A stretch of 64,000 bases of DNA from Dyadobacter sp. MSC1_007 (GCF_023667495.1 NZ_JAMOZL010000002.1:434001-498000); one strand, 5' to 3'. Shown: positions 40,563-50,203, counted from the stretch's first letter. Numbers and translations: made by a program. The notes: generated by a model from the letters alone, not told the origin.

Positions 40563-41384
40563 ATGGGTGCGCAGGACATTTTCTGGTCGGTTAATATCAA
40601 GTTCCTTCGTTTGCGTCAGAAACTTAGCCAGGAAGCACTGGCTGAAAAGCTGGGGATAAGCAGGGTGAAGCTGAATGCTCACGAAAGCGGCCGTACCGCT
40701 AATCCGACAATTGACGATCTGATCAATTTTTCGGAGTATTTCAGGATGAGCATCGACAGTATCCTCAAAGTAGAGCTCAGTAAGCTGTCTGAACAAAAAC
40801 TGAAAGACCTTGAAAAGGGGAGCGAGCTTTTTATGAAGGGCAATCAGATCCGTGTGCTTGCGATAACTGTCGATAAGGAGGATAAGGAAAATATCGAATA
40901 TGTGCCTGTTCAGGCGCGTGCAGGCTATCGCTCGGGATACAGTGATCCGGAATTCCTGGCCACCTTGCCACGGTTTAATCTGCCGACAGTGCCTAAAAAC
41001 GGCACGTTCCGGATGTTCCCGACCGTCGGGGATTCCATGCTGCCAGTTCCGGAAGGAGCTGATATTATCACCAAATACGTTCAGGACTGGACGTCGCTGA
41101 AGCCAGAAACGCCTTGCATTGTGATCCTCAAAGGCGACCAGGACTTTGTTTTCAAGCAGGTTACCATTAACCATGCGGATGGGACGATGTTGCTGCAATC
41201 CTTTAACAAACAGTACTTCGCTTATACGGTGCCCATTACGGAGGTTATTGAACTATGGGAATATTACAGCTTCCATAGCAAGCAGTTACCTGAGCCGCAG
41301 ACAGACATGCAGCAACTGATGAGAATGTTGCAGGAAATGCAGAACGAGATCAAAGAATTGAAGCGCCGAAATACATACAAATAA
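40563..41384 (+). CDS. XRE helix-turn-helix repressor with S24/LexA-like C-terminal domain
   Basis: The 273-residue protein has an N-terminal XRE helix-turn-helix (IKFLRLRQKLSQEALAEKLGISRVKLNAHESG), a middle S24-type domain (TFRMFPTVGDSMLPVPEGADII, with the Ser of GDSM in the nucleophile position), and a C-terminal coiled coil (MQQLMRMLQEMQNEIKELKRR). This arrangement resembles CI/LexA-type repressors that can inactivate themselves, but no RecA-cleavable Ala-Gly site is evident and a signalling rather than SOS role is possible. It stands alone with its own operators. No prophage genes lie nearby. Confidence 0.85.
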   Translation: MGAQDIFWSVNIKFLRLRQKLSQEALAEKLGISRVKLNAHESGRTANPTIDDLINFSEYFRMSIDSILKVELSKLSEQKLKDLEKGSELFMKGNQIRVLAITVDKEDKENIEYVPVQARAGYRSGYSDPEFLATLPRFNLPTVPKNGTFRMFPTVGDSMLPVPEGADIITKYVQDWTSLKPETPCIVILKGDQDFVFKQVTINHADGTMLLQSFNKQYFAYTVPITEVIELWEYYSFHSKQLPEPQTDMQQLMRMLQEMQNEIKELKRRNTYK

Positions 41385-41766
41385 TTGTATAGCCATGATT
41401 ATAAATGTCTAAACAATCAATGTTTCTACTGATTTATCGTGGTAATGTTATATTATTCAAATCGTGTAAAAAATCAGTTTTAAAGGTTATTTGTACGAAT
41501 AGTAATACAAATTTAGAACGAATCAGGCACTTATGGCATATTTGACGTAGAATAAGTGTGACTTTCGAACTGAGAAATATAAGTAATCTCCATTAGATAT
41601 AGTTTTTGGTTCAGTACGTAGTATCTTTGATAAGTACAATTTGTGTGTTTTTGACACCCCTTAAATCAGCTTTGTTACCCCAAAGTTCGTTTAGGTGGTC
41701 ACAAAAAGAATAGCTGATCATCCATGACGGACTAATTTCGTCGGTAAATAAATCAACCGACTCAGC
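41385..41766. other. 382-bp AT-rich intergenic region, no gene
   Basis: No coding frame of note. A TATCTTTG box at 41623-41630 fits the -7 consensus of Bacteroidota and could drive the secreted protein gene at 41767 with a ~130-nt leader, but I find no TTG at the normal spacing. Otherwise I see nothing specific. Confidence 0.4.
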
Positions 41767-43848
41767 ATGTCATTTAGACCTCTATTCATCACTCTTATTG
41801 CGCTAATCATATTAAACCTAGGCCAAGCCAACGCGCAGAGCCCGACTTCCGCCGCGCAGCGGTTCAACATATTTGTAAAAGGGGATGCTACACTATCGTC
41901 CAATGAAACCGAAGGCCCGATTGCTATCGGTGGCAATCTAACCTCGAATCAATATCAGATCAGTTTTGACAAGCAGCACGGTGTATTTTTCGTTGGCGGC
42001 GCATCAATCGGCCTTGCTGTACGCGGTGGCGTCAAGCTGAATAGCGGCAGCCTGATGGTGAACGGCGATAACTATATTAAAATAGGCAATTGTTCACCCT
42101 CGGATGCATCAGCTACCACCCTGAAAGTTTGGTATAAAGACAACAACGGCGCGGCTTCCACCATACGCGTTACTGAAACCAACAAACAATATTGGGAGAC
42201 TCCTAATATTACGATCAATGCCAATGTGAACACCTGGTCACCCAGCGTGAGCGAAACCGTAAATCCTGCCTGCGAGAATGTGTTCGGCACCGGAGCGGGA
42301 CAGATCGATATGGATGCGGCATTTACAACGATGATCAAAAGGTCGATGCAGCTGAAAGACATGTCGGATAACCTGCCTATCCGCGACCAGAATGGCAATA
42401 TCATGCCGTCCGCGGCAATGGGACCTTACCTTGATCCAAGTGTGATCGGCAATAACCCTAAGATCATAGTTGATCCGAACAAAATCAACGTGCTGACTGT
42501 TTCAGCGGCTGTTTGGAACAAAATAGGCAATGCTAATATCGAAGGCATTCCGGCGGGACCTTCACTCGGGCAATCGTCGTACGGCGGCAATTTCGGCCTT
42601 GTAATCAATATTGTAGATTTCCCGACCTTCTGCGCTGCTAACGGCGGTGATCCGCGGATCAGTTTTCCTGGTTTCGGAGGCTTGAACGACTCCCAGGGCG
42701 CTTACGTGATCTATAACTTCCCGGATGCGACCAAGTCGATCACATTGGGAGGCAATGCACAGATCAGCGGAACGATCTTTGCCCCGCAAGCAAACATTGT
42801 CAAAGACAACAATGGGAACATCAATGGACAGATCATCGGCAAAAGCTTTATCCATACCCGCGATGAAGTTCATTTTTGGCCGTTTCTGCCCTCCATTCCG
42901 GAGCCGGTTGCGAAAAAAATCGACGTAGTTGCCAGCTCGAAATGTTTAAATAATGCCCCCTGGCTCGATTACGCCGTGACGCCGAATTTCGACGCCACTG
43001 GTATGACTGCCAAGATAGAATGGATCAACTCGGAAGGTAAAGTTATCCAGGAAGATAATGACAGGCCTTTGAGCGGTAGCATTCTGTTCCCAGGCGCTTC
43101 ACTGGATATCGATGGAAATGGTGCGGCATGGCCGGGTTGGGAAAAGGACGGAAGCAAATGGATTGAAGTTGTAGATCGTTACGGATCGTTGCGTAACGAA
43201 GGTGCAAAAATCCGTGTGACCGTTGATCCATGGACGATCATCGACATTACTTATCCTGCTTCCGCCGGAACTTGCTACACCAGCCCTCCCCCCGCAACCG
43301 TTTTGCCGGTCACTTTGGCAAGCTTCACCGCGCAAAACGTGAATTGTGACGTGGAATTGAAATGGAAAGTGACCGAAGCGAAAAACTTCTCCCATTTTAT
43401 GGTCGAGCGTTCGACGGATGCAAAAACATACAATGCGGTTGCCAGGATCGATTATGATGCCAGCCAAAACGTTTATGCTTTCAAGGATTCACCTTTTTCT
43501 TCGGAGTCTGTACCTGCCAAATACTATTATTATCGTCTACAACAGGTAGACAATGACAAAACTTTCGAATACAGCGCGATCCGGAGTGTAGAAGCCGGAA
43601 GCTGTGATGCGCGTCTGTCGGTAGATTTCTTCCCGAACCCGACGCAGGATCAAATGAATGTGAAAAGCTTCTCGCCAGTGAAGAAAATCGAAATATTTAC
43701 GCTTGGAGGAAAACAGGTATACCAACTTTTACCAGCCGGTAACGAAACAGAAATTAAAGTGAACGTTCAGGCATTCGCGCAAGGTTTGTATATTGTGAGT
43801 GTGGTTAATGCGGAGGGGAAACATTCATCCAAAGTTCTTAAAAAGTAG
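41767..43848 (+). CDS. secreted choice-of-anchor A family protein with T9SS sorting domain
   Basis: The 693-residue protein has a signal peptide (LFITLIALIILNLGQANAQ), then a choice-of-anchor A beta-helix-like domain over residues ~25-375 (AAQRFNIFVKGDATLSSNETEGPIAIGGNL, then ITLGGNAQISGTIFAPQANIV), an Ig-like segment, and a C-terminal type IX secretion domain (VDFFPNPTQDQMNVKSFSPVKKIEIFTLGGKQVY, ending SSKVLKK). It should be exported by the T9SS and attached to the cell surface, possibly as an adhesin or ice-like scaffold; function is unknown. A strong terminator follows. Confidence 0.88.
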   Translation: MSFRPLFITLIALIILNLGQANAQSPTSAAQRFNIFVKGDATLSSNETEGPIAIGGNLTSNQYQISFDKQHGVFFVGGASIGLAVRGGVKLNSGSLMVNGDNYIKIGNCSPSDASATTLKVWYKDNNGAASTIRVTETNKQYWETPNITINANVNTWSPSVSETVNPACENVFGTGAGQIDMDAAFTTMIKRSMQLKDMSDNLPIRDQNGNIMPSAAMGPYLDPSVIGNNPKIIVDPNKINVLTVSAAVWNKIGNANIEGIPAGPSLGQSSYGGNFGLVINIVDFPTFCAANGGDPRISFPGFGGLNDSQGAYVIYNFPDATKSITLGGNAQISGTIFAPQANIVKDNNGNINGQIIGKSFIHTRDEVHFWPFLPSIPEPVAKKIDVVASSKCLNNAPWLDYAVTPNFDATGMTAKIEWINSEGKVIQEDNDRPLSGSILFPGASLDIDGNGAAWPGWEKDGSKWIEVVDRYGSLRNEGAKIRVTVDPWTIIDITYPASAGTCYTSPPPATVLPVTLASFTAQNVNCDVELKWKVTEAKNFSHFMVERSTDAKTYNAVARIDYDASQNVYAFKDSPFSSESVPAKYYYYRLQQVDNDKTFEYSAIRSVEAGSCDARLSVDFFPNPTQDQMNVKSFSPVKKIEIFTLGGKQVYQLLPAGNETEIKVNVQAFAQGLYIVSVVNAEGKHSSKVLKK

Positions 43849-43882
43849 ATTATTAAATCTTATATAGCGTTATGTGAAACTT

Positions 43883-43915
43883 AAAGCTGCCGGCACCTTT
43901 GCCGGCAGCTTTTTT
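43883..43915. terminator. strong intrinsic terminator
   Basis: A perfect 10-bp stem, GCTGCCGGCA (43886-43895) and TGCCGGCAGC (43900-43909), with a CCTT loop is followed by six T residues and preceded by three A residues on the other side. It ends the T9SS protein transcript and may also serve the convergent glycosyltransferase gene. Confidence 0.9.
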
Positions 43916-43925
43916 GTGCCCTATA

Positions 43926-45080
43926 CTAGGATAATTTCCTCCCTTTCCATTCATAATGCGGTTTTTGAGCCGCAAGTCCGAAGAAACACACATAACAAGG
44001 ATAGAAGATTTGCGTAATCGGAATGTAGATCAGCGAGGCGGTTTTTTGTAAAAACATTAAAACGGAGCCCAGGAAAAGCCACTCCGGAACGCATTTTAAT
44101 GCGAGTAAAATCAGGAAAGAACTGGTGCCGAGATAGCCGGACAACCAAAGAATAGCACTCAGAATACAGGAAAGGTTACAAGCAAAGATATATAGCGCCA
44201 GTACAAGGGGCGTTTTGCTTTGGTAATGCTTCCATTTGCTCGCCCAGCGTTTGCGCTGCCGGAAAAAGTCGTTCCATTTTTTGTGCGGAGCGGTCGAAAT
44301 AATCGCTTCCCTGTTGCGGAGAAAGTGTACAGAGCCCGGGTAGGCGGCCGCTATCTTGTGCATTAAAAACTCATCATCACCGGAAGCCAAATGTCTGACC
44401 CCATCGTAGCCATTTACGGCCAGAAAGGCGTCTTTCTCATAAGCGAGGTTCGCGCCGTTGCACATGGAAGGATAACCCGCCGCAATGGAAGCTGCACCAC
44501 TGCCGATGAGACTGGCGAATTCGACTGTCTGTAAATGATCGGTAAAGGAGGTTTCTCCATTGAAAGTCACAGGGGAGCTGATCAATTTCGCACCGGTAGC
44601 CGCATAATGCGCAGCGACGGCAGCGAGCCATCCGGGCCTTGCCCTGCAATCTCCGTCGGTCGTCACAACAAGCTTGCCTTTTGCCTGGCTTATCGCGGTT
44701 TCGATCGCCCGTTTTTTTGGTGAGCTGGTCCGTACATCGGGTAAAGTGATCAGCCGGATATTGCATGGTGCGGTCCTGCTGATATTTTTCACTACTTCTG
44801 CCGTATTATCCGTTGAGCTGTCGTCCATGACCAGCACTTCAAACTGGCTCGCAGGCCAGGTTTGAGCAGCGAGGTCGCGTAGCAGCAGTGGAATGTTTTC
44901 GGCTTCGTTACGGACAGGGATAATGACCGAAATGAATACTTGTTCCGTCTGCGCGGACTTTACAGGCTTTTTATTTTTTTGCCAAAAGAATGCAAGCAAC
45001 AATGTGAAAAGGGCGTAACTCGGAATGACGATCCACAAAAACTGGATTAGCAGTGAAACGAAAAGGGAGATAGTCAGCAT
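43926..45080 (-). CDS. glycosyltransferase family 2, membrane-bound
   Basis: The 384-residue protein has an N-terminal transmembrane helix, a GT2 catalytic domain (FISVIIPVRNEAENIPLLLRDLAAQ, VLVMDDSSTDNT, VVTTDGDCRARPGWLAA, with DDEF and the RQRKRWASKW motif) and three or more C-terminal helices. The QRKRW-type motif is typical of processive or lipid-linked GT2 enzymes. It is 3 bp downstream of the flippase-like gene, and the pair probably makes and handles a glycolipid. The sugar and acceptor cannot be told. Confidence 0.9.
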   Translation of the reverse strand: MLTISLFVSLLIQFLWIVIPSYALFTLLLAFFWQKNKKPVKSAQTEQVFISVIIPVRNEAENIPLLLRDLAAQTWPASQFEVLVMDDSSTDNTAEVVKNISRTAPCNIRLITLPDVRTSSPKKRAIETAISQAKGKLVVTTDGDCRARPGWLAAVAAHYAATGAKLISSPVTFNGETSFTDHLQTVEFASLIGSGAASIAAGYPSMCNGANLAYEKDAFLAVNGYDGVRHLASGDDEFLMHKIAAAYPGSVHFLRNREAIISTAPHKKWNDFFRQRKRWASKWKHYQSKTPLVLALYIFACNLSCILSAILWLSGYLGTSSFLILLALKCVPEWLFLGSVLMFLQKTASLIYIPITQIFYPCYVCFFGLAAQKPHYEWKGRKLS

Positions 45081-45083
45081 CGC

Positions 45084-46088
45084 TTAGAATTTAATCCGTT
45101 TCCACTTGTATTTCCAGATCAGGAAAATCCCTACCAGTATCGGTCCTAGTACATTGATAATCCACACTAAAAACGTCGCCGCAATGACTTTTTCCGCTGG
45201 AAGCCCGTAAGAAGCGAATACCACCAGTGCTGTAAACTCCCTAAGGCCGAGATCTCCCAAAACATTGACCGCCGGGATCAGGGTTTTAGCAAGGAATATC
45301 AACGTAACGCAAGATGCGAGTTCATCATAACCGACTGGAAAGTCGAACAATGACAGGGCGAGAATGAACTGCGTCAGGAAGATCATGTACCGGATCAGTC
45401 CGTATAATGTAGTCAGTGCAAGCTCGCTGCTTGTGTAATTGCCGATGATTTTCAGATAATTGTGCAACTTCCTGAAAACTTTGCGCTGAGGATGCCAGTC
45501 CGTCAGTGGTTTTCGAAATGCCACGGTAACAATGCCGAGTACGATGATCAATGCGAGCAGCGCGGTTATGGCGTTCTCTGTAGTCGTTGAGATGGCCAGC
45601 TTTGAGCGCAGGTGCAGCCACCCGATCGTTCCCGCCAGCACTGAAACATAAAATTGAATACCGTTCGATATCAATGCAGCACCGATGGCTTCCAGTCTGC
45701 GGTCTGATTTCAGTGACGCGACGCGACCGAGCGTGTCGCCCAGCTGTGCGGGAACTGCTACGCCAACGGCAAGCCCTGTAAGCGTTCCGCGAAACGCTTC
45801 CCAAAAACCGATGGGGATGATTTTTTGCGCCAACTTCTGCCATTTAAGGCTCTCCATGGCCCAGTTGAAGGGAACCAGGATCAGCATTGTGAAAATCACC
45901 GGGAAATGTTCGGACGTAAGAATTTCCTGAAAAACAACGCCTATATCACCAATACCTTTTTGCTCATTCCGGAAAGTCTTGAAAATGTAGCTCAGGATCA
46001 GGACAGTCACAACAAGTTTGCCGATCCACAACAGGATTGGCCGGCTTGTCTTTGCTTTTGGGGTTGAGAGTTCCTTATCTTGCACCAT
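45084..46088 (-). CDS. lysylphosphatidylglycerol synthase TM-region family (flippase-like) protein
   Basis: The 334-residue integral membrane protein has about eight helices and the signature of the LPG_synthase_TM/UPF0104 family: PFNWAMESLKWQKLA, GLAVGVAVPAQLGDTLGRVASLK and LIPAVNVLGDLGLREFTALVVFASYGLP. Members act as lipid or glycolipid flippases or as helpers of glycosyltransferases. The GT2 gene follows after 3 bp. The ATG at 46086-46088 overlaps the divergent ruvC start codon; an upstream start at 46148 would run deep into ruvC and is less likely. Confidence 0.85.
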   Translation of the reverse strand: MVQDKELSTPKAKTSRPILLWIGKLVVTVLILSYIFKTFRNEQKGIGDIGVVFQEILTSEHFPVIFTMLILVPFNWAMESLKWQKLAQKIIPIGFWEAFRGTLTGLAVGVAVPAQLGDTLGRVASLKSDRRLEAIGAALISNGIQFYVSVLAGTIGWLHLRSKLAISTTTENAITALLALIIVLGIVTVAFRKPLTDWHPQRKVFRKLHNYLKIIGNYTSSELALTTLYGLIRYMIFLTQFILALSLFDFPVGYDELASCVTLIFLAKTLIPAVNVLGDLGLREFTALVVFASYGLPAEKVIAATFLVWIINVLGPILVGIFLIWKYKWKRIKF

Positions 46089-46677
46089 GTTAAAAACGCA
46101 GCAAGCCGACGTTACCGAAAAGGTGATCATTGGGGTCGATCCCGGCACCCAGGTGATGGGTTACGGGGTTATATCGGTCAAAGGACAGCAAATTTCCCTG
46201 GTTCAGTATGGTGTGATTCATCTGAGCAAATATAGTACGCATGAACTGAAGTTGAAGAAAATCTTTGAACGGCTTACCCAACTGATCGAAGACTATTTGC
46301 CCGATGAGATGGCGATCGAGGATCCGTTTTATGGAAAAAATGCGCAATCCATGCTCAAACTGGGTCGTGCCCAAGGGGTAGCAATGGCTGCCGCGCTGGC
46401 ACGCAACATTCCGATCGTTGAATATTCTCCCAAAAAAGTAAAGCAATCGGTCACTGGAAGCGGCAGCGCTTCCAAGGAACAAGTCGCCTATATGCTTGAA
46501 AAAATCCTCAAAATGGAACTGAGCCGCGAGTTTATGGACGCCACCGACGGCATTGCCATCGCGATCTGCCATCAGTATCACGCCAATTCCCCCGCAGCTG
46601 TTACAGGCACTTCAAAGAAAGCTAAAAAAGGCGGCTGGGGCGCTTTTGTAAGCGAAAACCCCAACCGGGTCAAGTAA
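46087..46677 (+). CDS. ruvC: crossover junction endodeoxyribonuclease RuvC
   Basis: The 196-residue nuclease cuts Holliday junctions together with RuvAB. The four acidic catalytic sites are visible: IIGVDPGTQVMGYGVI, MAIEDPFYGKNAQSMLKLGRAQG, and DATDGIAIAICHQYH at the end of the fold. YSPKKVKQSVTGSGSASKEQV is the typical basic loop. The ATG at 46087 shares three bases with the start codon of the divergent flippase-like gene (CATG at 46086-46089), so the two genes have no intergenic space. Confidence 0.96.
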   Translation: MLKTQQADVTEKVIIGVDPGTQVMGYGVISVKGQQISLVQYGVIHLSKYSTHELKLKKIFERLTQLIEDYLPDEMAIEDPFYGKNAQSMLKLGRAQGVAMAAALARNIPIVEYSPKKVKQSVTGSGSASKEQVAYMLEKILKMELSREFMDATDGIAIAICHQYHANSPAAVTGTSKKAKKGGWGAFVSENPNRVK

Positions 46678-46790
46678 GATCACAGCTGCATTTCAACGTC
46701 TATTACCAGTCACATTTACTTATTAATGGTTTTTTAATTTAGACATTAAAAAACTTTAATGGTATTAATCCAACATTGGATACTACTAAT

Positions 46791-46853
46791 CAAACGTTTG
46801 TTTAATAAAATCAAACAAGTGTTTGATTTTTGTTTTTGCGCCTTTTACCTTTG
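46791..46853 (+). promoter_or_regulatory. TetR operators and promoter of the efflux operon
   Basis: CAAACGTTTG (46791-46800) is a perfect 10-bp palindrome and ATCAAACA-AG-TGTTTGAT (46810-46827) a second dyad with the same CAAAC half-site. The -33 TTTG (46822-46825) lies inside the second dyad and is 20 bp upstream of the -7 box TACCTTTG (46846-46853). A dimeric repressor bound there would block the promoter, so autorepression by the TetR protein at 46906 is expected. Confidence 0.75.
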
Positions 46854-46905
46854 CATTGCCGTTAACAAAAAACGGAAGATATAATCCTGTTAATGAGCCA
46901 TATAA

Positions 46906-47550
46906 ATGGAATATAACGCGAAACAAGTGCAGATCATAGAAGTGGCGGAGCGGCTGTTTTCACAGAAGGGTTTCGCAGGAACTTCGGTAAGGGATATTGC
47001 ACAGGAAGCCGATGTGAATGTCTCTATGATCTCCTACTACTTCGGCTCTAAGGAAAAACTGATAGAGGCGCTATTTCAATTGCGGATGACCGAATCAAGG
47101 TCGCGCCTGGAAATGCTGCTTACCGCTGACGACATTTCACCCATTCAAAAGATCTTCGTTTTCATAGACAGCGTGCTGGACCGCCTCATGGGCAACCAAT
47201 GTTTTCACAACATCATGCTGCGCGAGCAATTATCATCTGAAAGGACACCCGTTATCTCCGAACATATTCTGAACCTCAAAATGCGGAACGTCGAGTTGAT
47301 GCACCGGCTTATCCAGGAAGGACAGGACGCGGGTGTTTTCCGGAAGGGTATCGATATGAGCTTGATGACAACTACGCTCTATGGTACCGTGAATTACGCG
47401 ATCGCCACACAGGATTTTTATAAGAAAATCAACAACCTCGAACATATGGGCGACGAGGAGTTCCAAAAACACCTCAAACGAAAACTAAGTCAGCATCTTA
47501 AAAACCTATTTAAATTGACAGTAACCAATGAACACCACATCCAAAACTAA
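46906..47550 (+). CDS. TetR/AcrR-family repressor
   Basis: The 214-residue regulator has the N-terminal TetR helix-turn-helix (IIEVAERLFSQKGFAGTSVRDIAQEADVNVSMISYYFGSKEKLIEALF) and a helical ligand-binding domain. It heads an operon with TolC-, EmrA- and EmrB-like genes and overlaps the TolC gene by 23 bp, so it almost surely represses this efflux pump and is released by a toxic compound. Two CAAAC-based palindromes at its promoter are the likely operators. Confidence 0.92.
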   Translation: MEYNAKQVQIIEVAERLFSQKGFAGTSVRDIAQEADVNVSMISYYFGSKEKLIEALFQLRMTESRSRLEMLLTADDISPIQKIFVFIDSVLDRLMGNQCFHNIMLREQLSSERTPVISEHILNLKMRNVELMHRLIQEGQDAGVFRKGIDMSLMTTTLYGTVNYAIATQDFYKKINNLEHMGDEEFQKHLKRKLSQHLKNLFKLTVTNEHHIQN

Positions 47551-48865
47551 AAGAATGGTTTGGGTCGCCGTCAGCATTGCCTGGATTGCCTCAGCGAACC
47601 ATTCACACGCCCAGAGTGCCCGCACGATCAAACTGGACGAAGCCATTGAGTTGAGTCTGAAAAATAGCAAGCAACTCAAATTAAGCCAAAGTAATATCGA
47701 CCTGGCGGGGTTAGGCATTCGCCAGATCAAAGAAAACCAGCTGCCTAGTCTGAGTGTATCGGGTTCTTATCTCCGGGTAAATACACCAAACGTCAATCTG
47801 AAAATCCAGCAGAGTGGAAATGACAGCACTGGCGGTGGCGGCACGCCTAATGTACACCAGGCGATGTACGGAATGGCTAGCGCGTCGTTGCCGATATTTT
47901 CGGGTTTTCGCTTTAAATATGGCCTTGAATCGGCCAAATACGTAGAACAGGCTGCTAAGCTCGATGCGGATAATGACCGGGATGCAGTCATTCAGAACAC
48001 CGTCGCCGCATACAGTAATTTATATAAGGCCAAAAAATCGGTTGATCTGGTATCGGAAAACCTTTTGAGCGAGCGCCAGCGGGTTGCCGAGTTTACTAAC
48101 CGTGAGAAAAACGGGATGCTTGCGCGAAATGACCTGATGAAGGCCAAATTGCAGGAATCCAACGTAGAACTTGCCCTTTTGAACGCCGAGAACGACCTTA
48201 AAATCACCACGATTAATATGAACCTGTTGCTGGGACTTCCGGAAGAAACGGTGATCGAGGCTGATTCGAATAGCTTTATTACCCTGAAAGAAGAGGGCAA
48301 TGCAGCGGAATGGGAGCAAACGGCGATAACGCACCGGAAGGATTTCGCAGCCAATGGAATCCGTCAGAAGGCAGCAGATACGGACATTAAAGTAGCGAAA
48401 GCGGATCTGTATCCAAGTGTGGCACTTTCGGCAGGTTACGTTGCATTGAACATTCCCGGCGTAGTTACCGTGCCCAACGCAGTGAATGCAGGCATCGGTT
48501 TCAAATATGATATTGCATCGCTCTGGAAATCAGGTTCCAAAATTGCTCAGGCCAGAACACACGCCTATCAACTTAAAACAAACGAACAGATTTTGCTCGA
48601 CAAGATCCACCTGGAAGTCAACACAGCTTATTACAATTATGTGTTGAGTAAAAGGAAGATCGATGTATACGCCAAAGCTGTAGAGCAGGCCGGCGAAAAC
48701 TATCGCATTACAAAAAATAAATACGACAACAGCCTGGTAACCACCACCGAACTCCTCGACGCGGACGTCGCACAAGTACAGTCACGCATCGATTACGAAG
48801 CAGCGAAAGCGGATGCTGTGGTGGCATTCAAGAAGTTAGAGCAGGTTGCAGGAGTAATAAATTAG
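47528..48865 (+). CDS. TolC-family outer-membrane efflux protein
   Basis: The 445-residue protein has a signal peptide (VWVAVSIAWIASANHSHAQ) and two long helical OEP repeats: ARTIKLDEAIELSLKNSKQLKLSQSNIDLAGLGIRQIKENQLPSLSVSGSYLRV at the start and YPSVALSAGYVALNIP in the second half, ending AVVAFKKLEQVAGVIN. It should form a trimeric channel across the outer membrane for the EmrAB-like pump encoded downstream. It overlaps the TetR gene by 23 bp. Confidence 0.93.
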   Translation: MNTTSKTKRMVWVAVSIAWIASANHSHAQSARTIKLDEAIELSLKNSKQLKLSQSNIDLAGLGIRQIKENQLPSLSVSGSYLRVNTPNVNLKIQQSGNDSTGGGGTPNVHQAMYGMASASLPIFSGFRFKYGLESAKYVEQAAKLDADNDRDAVIQNTVAAYSNLYKAKKSVDLVSENLLSERQRVAEFTNREKNGMLARNDLMKAKLQESNVELALLNAENDLKITTINMNLLLGLPEETVIEADSNSFITLKEEGNAAEWEQTAITHRKDFAANGIRQKAADTDIKVAKADLYPSVALSAGYVALNIPGVVTVPNAVNAGIGFKYDIASLWKSGSKIAQARTHAYQLKTNEQILLDKIHLEVNTAYYNYVLSKRKIDVYAKAVEQAGENYRITKNKYDNSLVTTTELLDADVAQVQSRIDYEAAKADAVVAFKKLEQVAGVIN

Positions 48866-49030
48866 GGAGAAAGGGAGGAAAGGGAGGAGGGACCGAAGGG
48901 AGGAAAGGAACAAAAGGAGGAAAGGGACAAAAAGGGGAAAGGGAAGAGGGACGAAGGGAAGAAGGGCGAAAAGGACTTCTTAAATAACATCAAAAAAACC
49001 TCCTCCCTTTCCTCCTTCGTCCATCCTCCC
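48866..49030. repeat. purine-rich low-complexity tract with inverted pyrimidine copy
   Basis: From 48865 to ~48975 the plus strand is almost all G and A (GGGAGGAAAGGGAGG-type words). A 17-base string at 48874-48890 has its perfect reverse complement at 48999-49015, so a large hairpin is possible in the polycistronic mRNA. Four G-runs of three at 48865-48892 also fit a G-quadruplex pattern. Related words occur at 52504 and 52758. Confidence 0.7.
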
Positions 49031-49062
49031 ATTAATTCATTCAATCATTCAAAATTGAAAAA

Positions 49063-50172
49063 ATGGAAACCAAACAAAACACATTGGAAACAGAAGAAGC
49101 ACCTAAAAAGAAAAATTATCGCTTCCTGATCATATTAGGTTTGCTGATCGCAGTAGGCGGAACGTGGGGATTTACCAAATACAACCACGGATTGCACCAT
49201 GAAGAAACGGACGATGCGCAGATCGACGCCAACATTAGTCCGGTAATACCCAGAATATCAGGCTATGTTACCGAAATAAGGGTGAAGGATAACCAGTCGG
49301 TGAAGAAAGGGGATACCCTGATCGTGCTGGATAACCGTGATCAGCTGATCAAACTGGAACAGGCGAAAGCAACGTTGGCAGGATCGGAAGGTAGCCTGGT
49401 GGCCGCTAATGCGACTACGAATGCGTCTGCAGCGAGCGGCATTACGTACGAGGCCAACATTTCGGTCGTGGAAGCGCAGATCGAAGAAGCGAAAGTGAAT
49501 GTATGGAGAGCCAATCAGGATTATGCGCGTTACGAAAACCTGATCAAGGACCACTCGATTACCCAGCAGGAGTTTGAGCAGGCTTCGGCTACCAAGCAAA
49601 AGGCGGAACGTGCGTTAGCAGTTTTACAGGCGCAAAAAGGAGCTGCGGAGCGTCAGGCGAAGGCAGCGGGTAAGCAAACCCGGGCTACTTCTGTGCAGAC
49701 TACCGTGGCGAATGCCAACATCAAAGCACGTCAGGCCGAAATCGCCAATGCCGAGCTAAATCTTTCCTATACAGTGATTACCGCGCCTACCGATGGACGT
49801 GTATCCAAAGTGAATGCGCAGGTAGGACAGTATTTGCAGGCTGGCCAGTCGCTGTTCAGCATTATCTCAACCACGGAACCATGGGTGGTTGCCAACTTCA
49901 AAGAGACGCAATTAACCAAAATGAAACTGGGCCAGAAAGTACGCGTGCACGTGGATGCCTATCCGGACCATGAGTTTGAAGCCAGGGTAGCATCATTTTC
50001 CCCAGCGACAGGCGCGCGTTTTGCCCTGCTGCCTCCCGATAATGCTAGCGGTAACTTCGTGAAGGTGGTACAACGCCTTCCGGTAAGGATTGAATTTTCG
50101 AAAGCTGATGACCAATTTATCTCTCAGTTGCGTCCGGGCATGAATGTGTTTGTGGACGTGGAATTGAACTAG
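49063..50172 (+). CDS. HlyD/EmrA-family membrane-fusion protein
   Basis: The 369-residue periplasmic adaptor has one N-terminal transmembrane helix (FLIILGLLIAVGGTWGF), the biotinyl-lipoyl half motif (ETDDAQIDANISPVIPRISGYVTEIRVKDNQSVKKGDTLIVLD), a long coiled-coil hairpin, and the returning lipoyl and beta-barrel part (LSYTVITAPTDGRVSKVNAQVGQYLQAGQSLFSII). It links the EmrB-like permease encoded 31 bp downstream to the TolC-like channel. The 197-bp gap before it holds a purine-rich repeat. Confidence 0.94.
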   Translation: METKQNTLETEEAPKKKNYRFLIILGLLIAVGGTWGFTKYNHGLHHEETDDAQIDANISPVIPRISGYVTEIRVKDNQSVKKGDTLIVLDNRDQLIKLEQAKATLAGSEGSLVAANATTNASAASGITYEANISVVEAQIEEAKVNVWRANQDYARYENLIKDHSITQQEFEQASATKQKAERALAVLQAQKGAAERQAKAAGKQTRATSVQTTVANANIKARQAEIANAELNLSYTVITAPTDGRVSKVNAQVGQYLQAGQSLFSIISTTEPWVVANFKETQLTKMKLGQKVRVHVDAYPDHEFEARVASFSPATGARFALLPPDNASGNFVKVVQRLPVRIEFSKADDQFISQLRPGMNVFVDVELN

Positions 50173-50203
50173 GGTCTGATTGTTGATTCTAAACCAAAAT
50201 TAA

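Noticed and set aside
40548-41198. 216-codon frame antisense to the XRE/S24 repressor
   Set aside because: The sense frame has a clear helix-turn-helix and S24 domain; the antisense product has no features.
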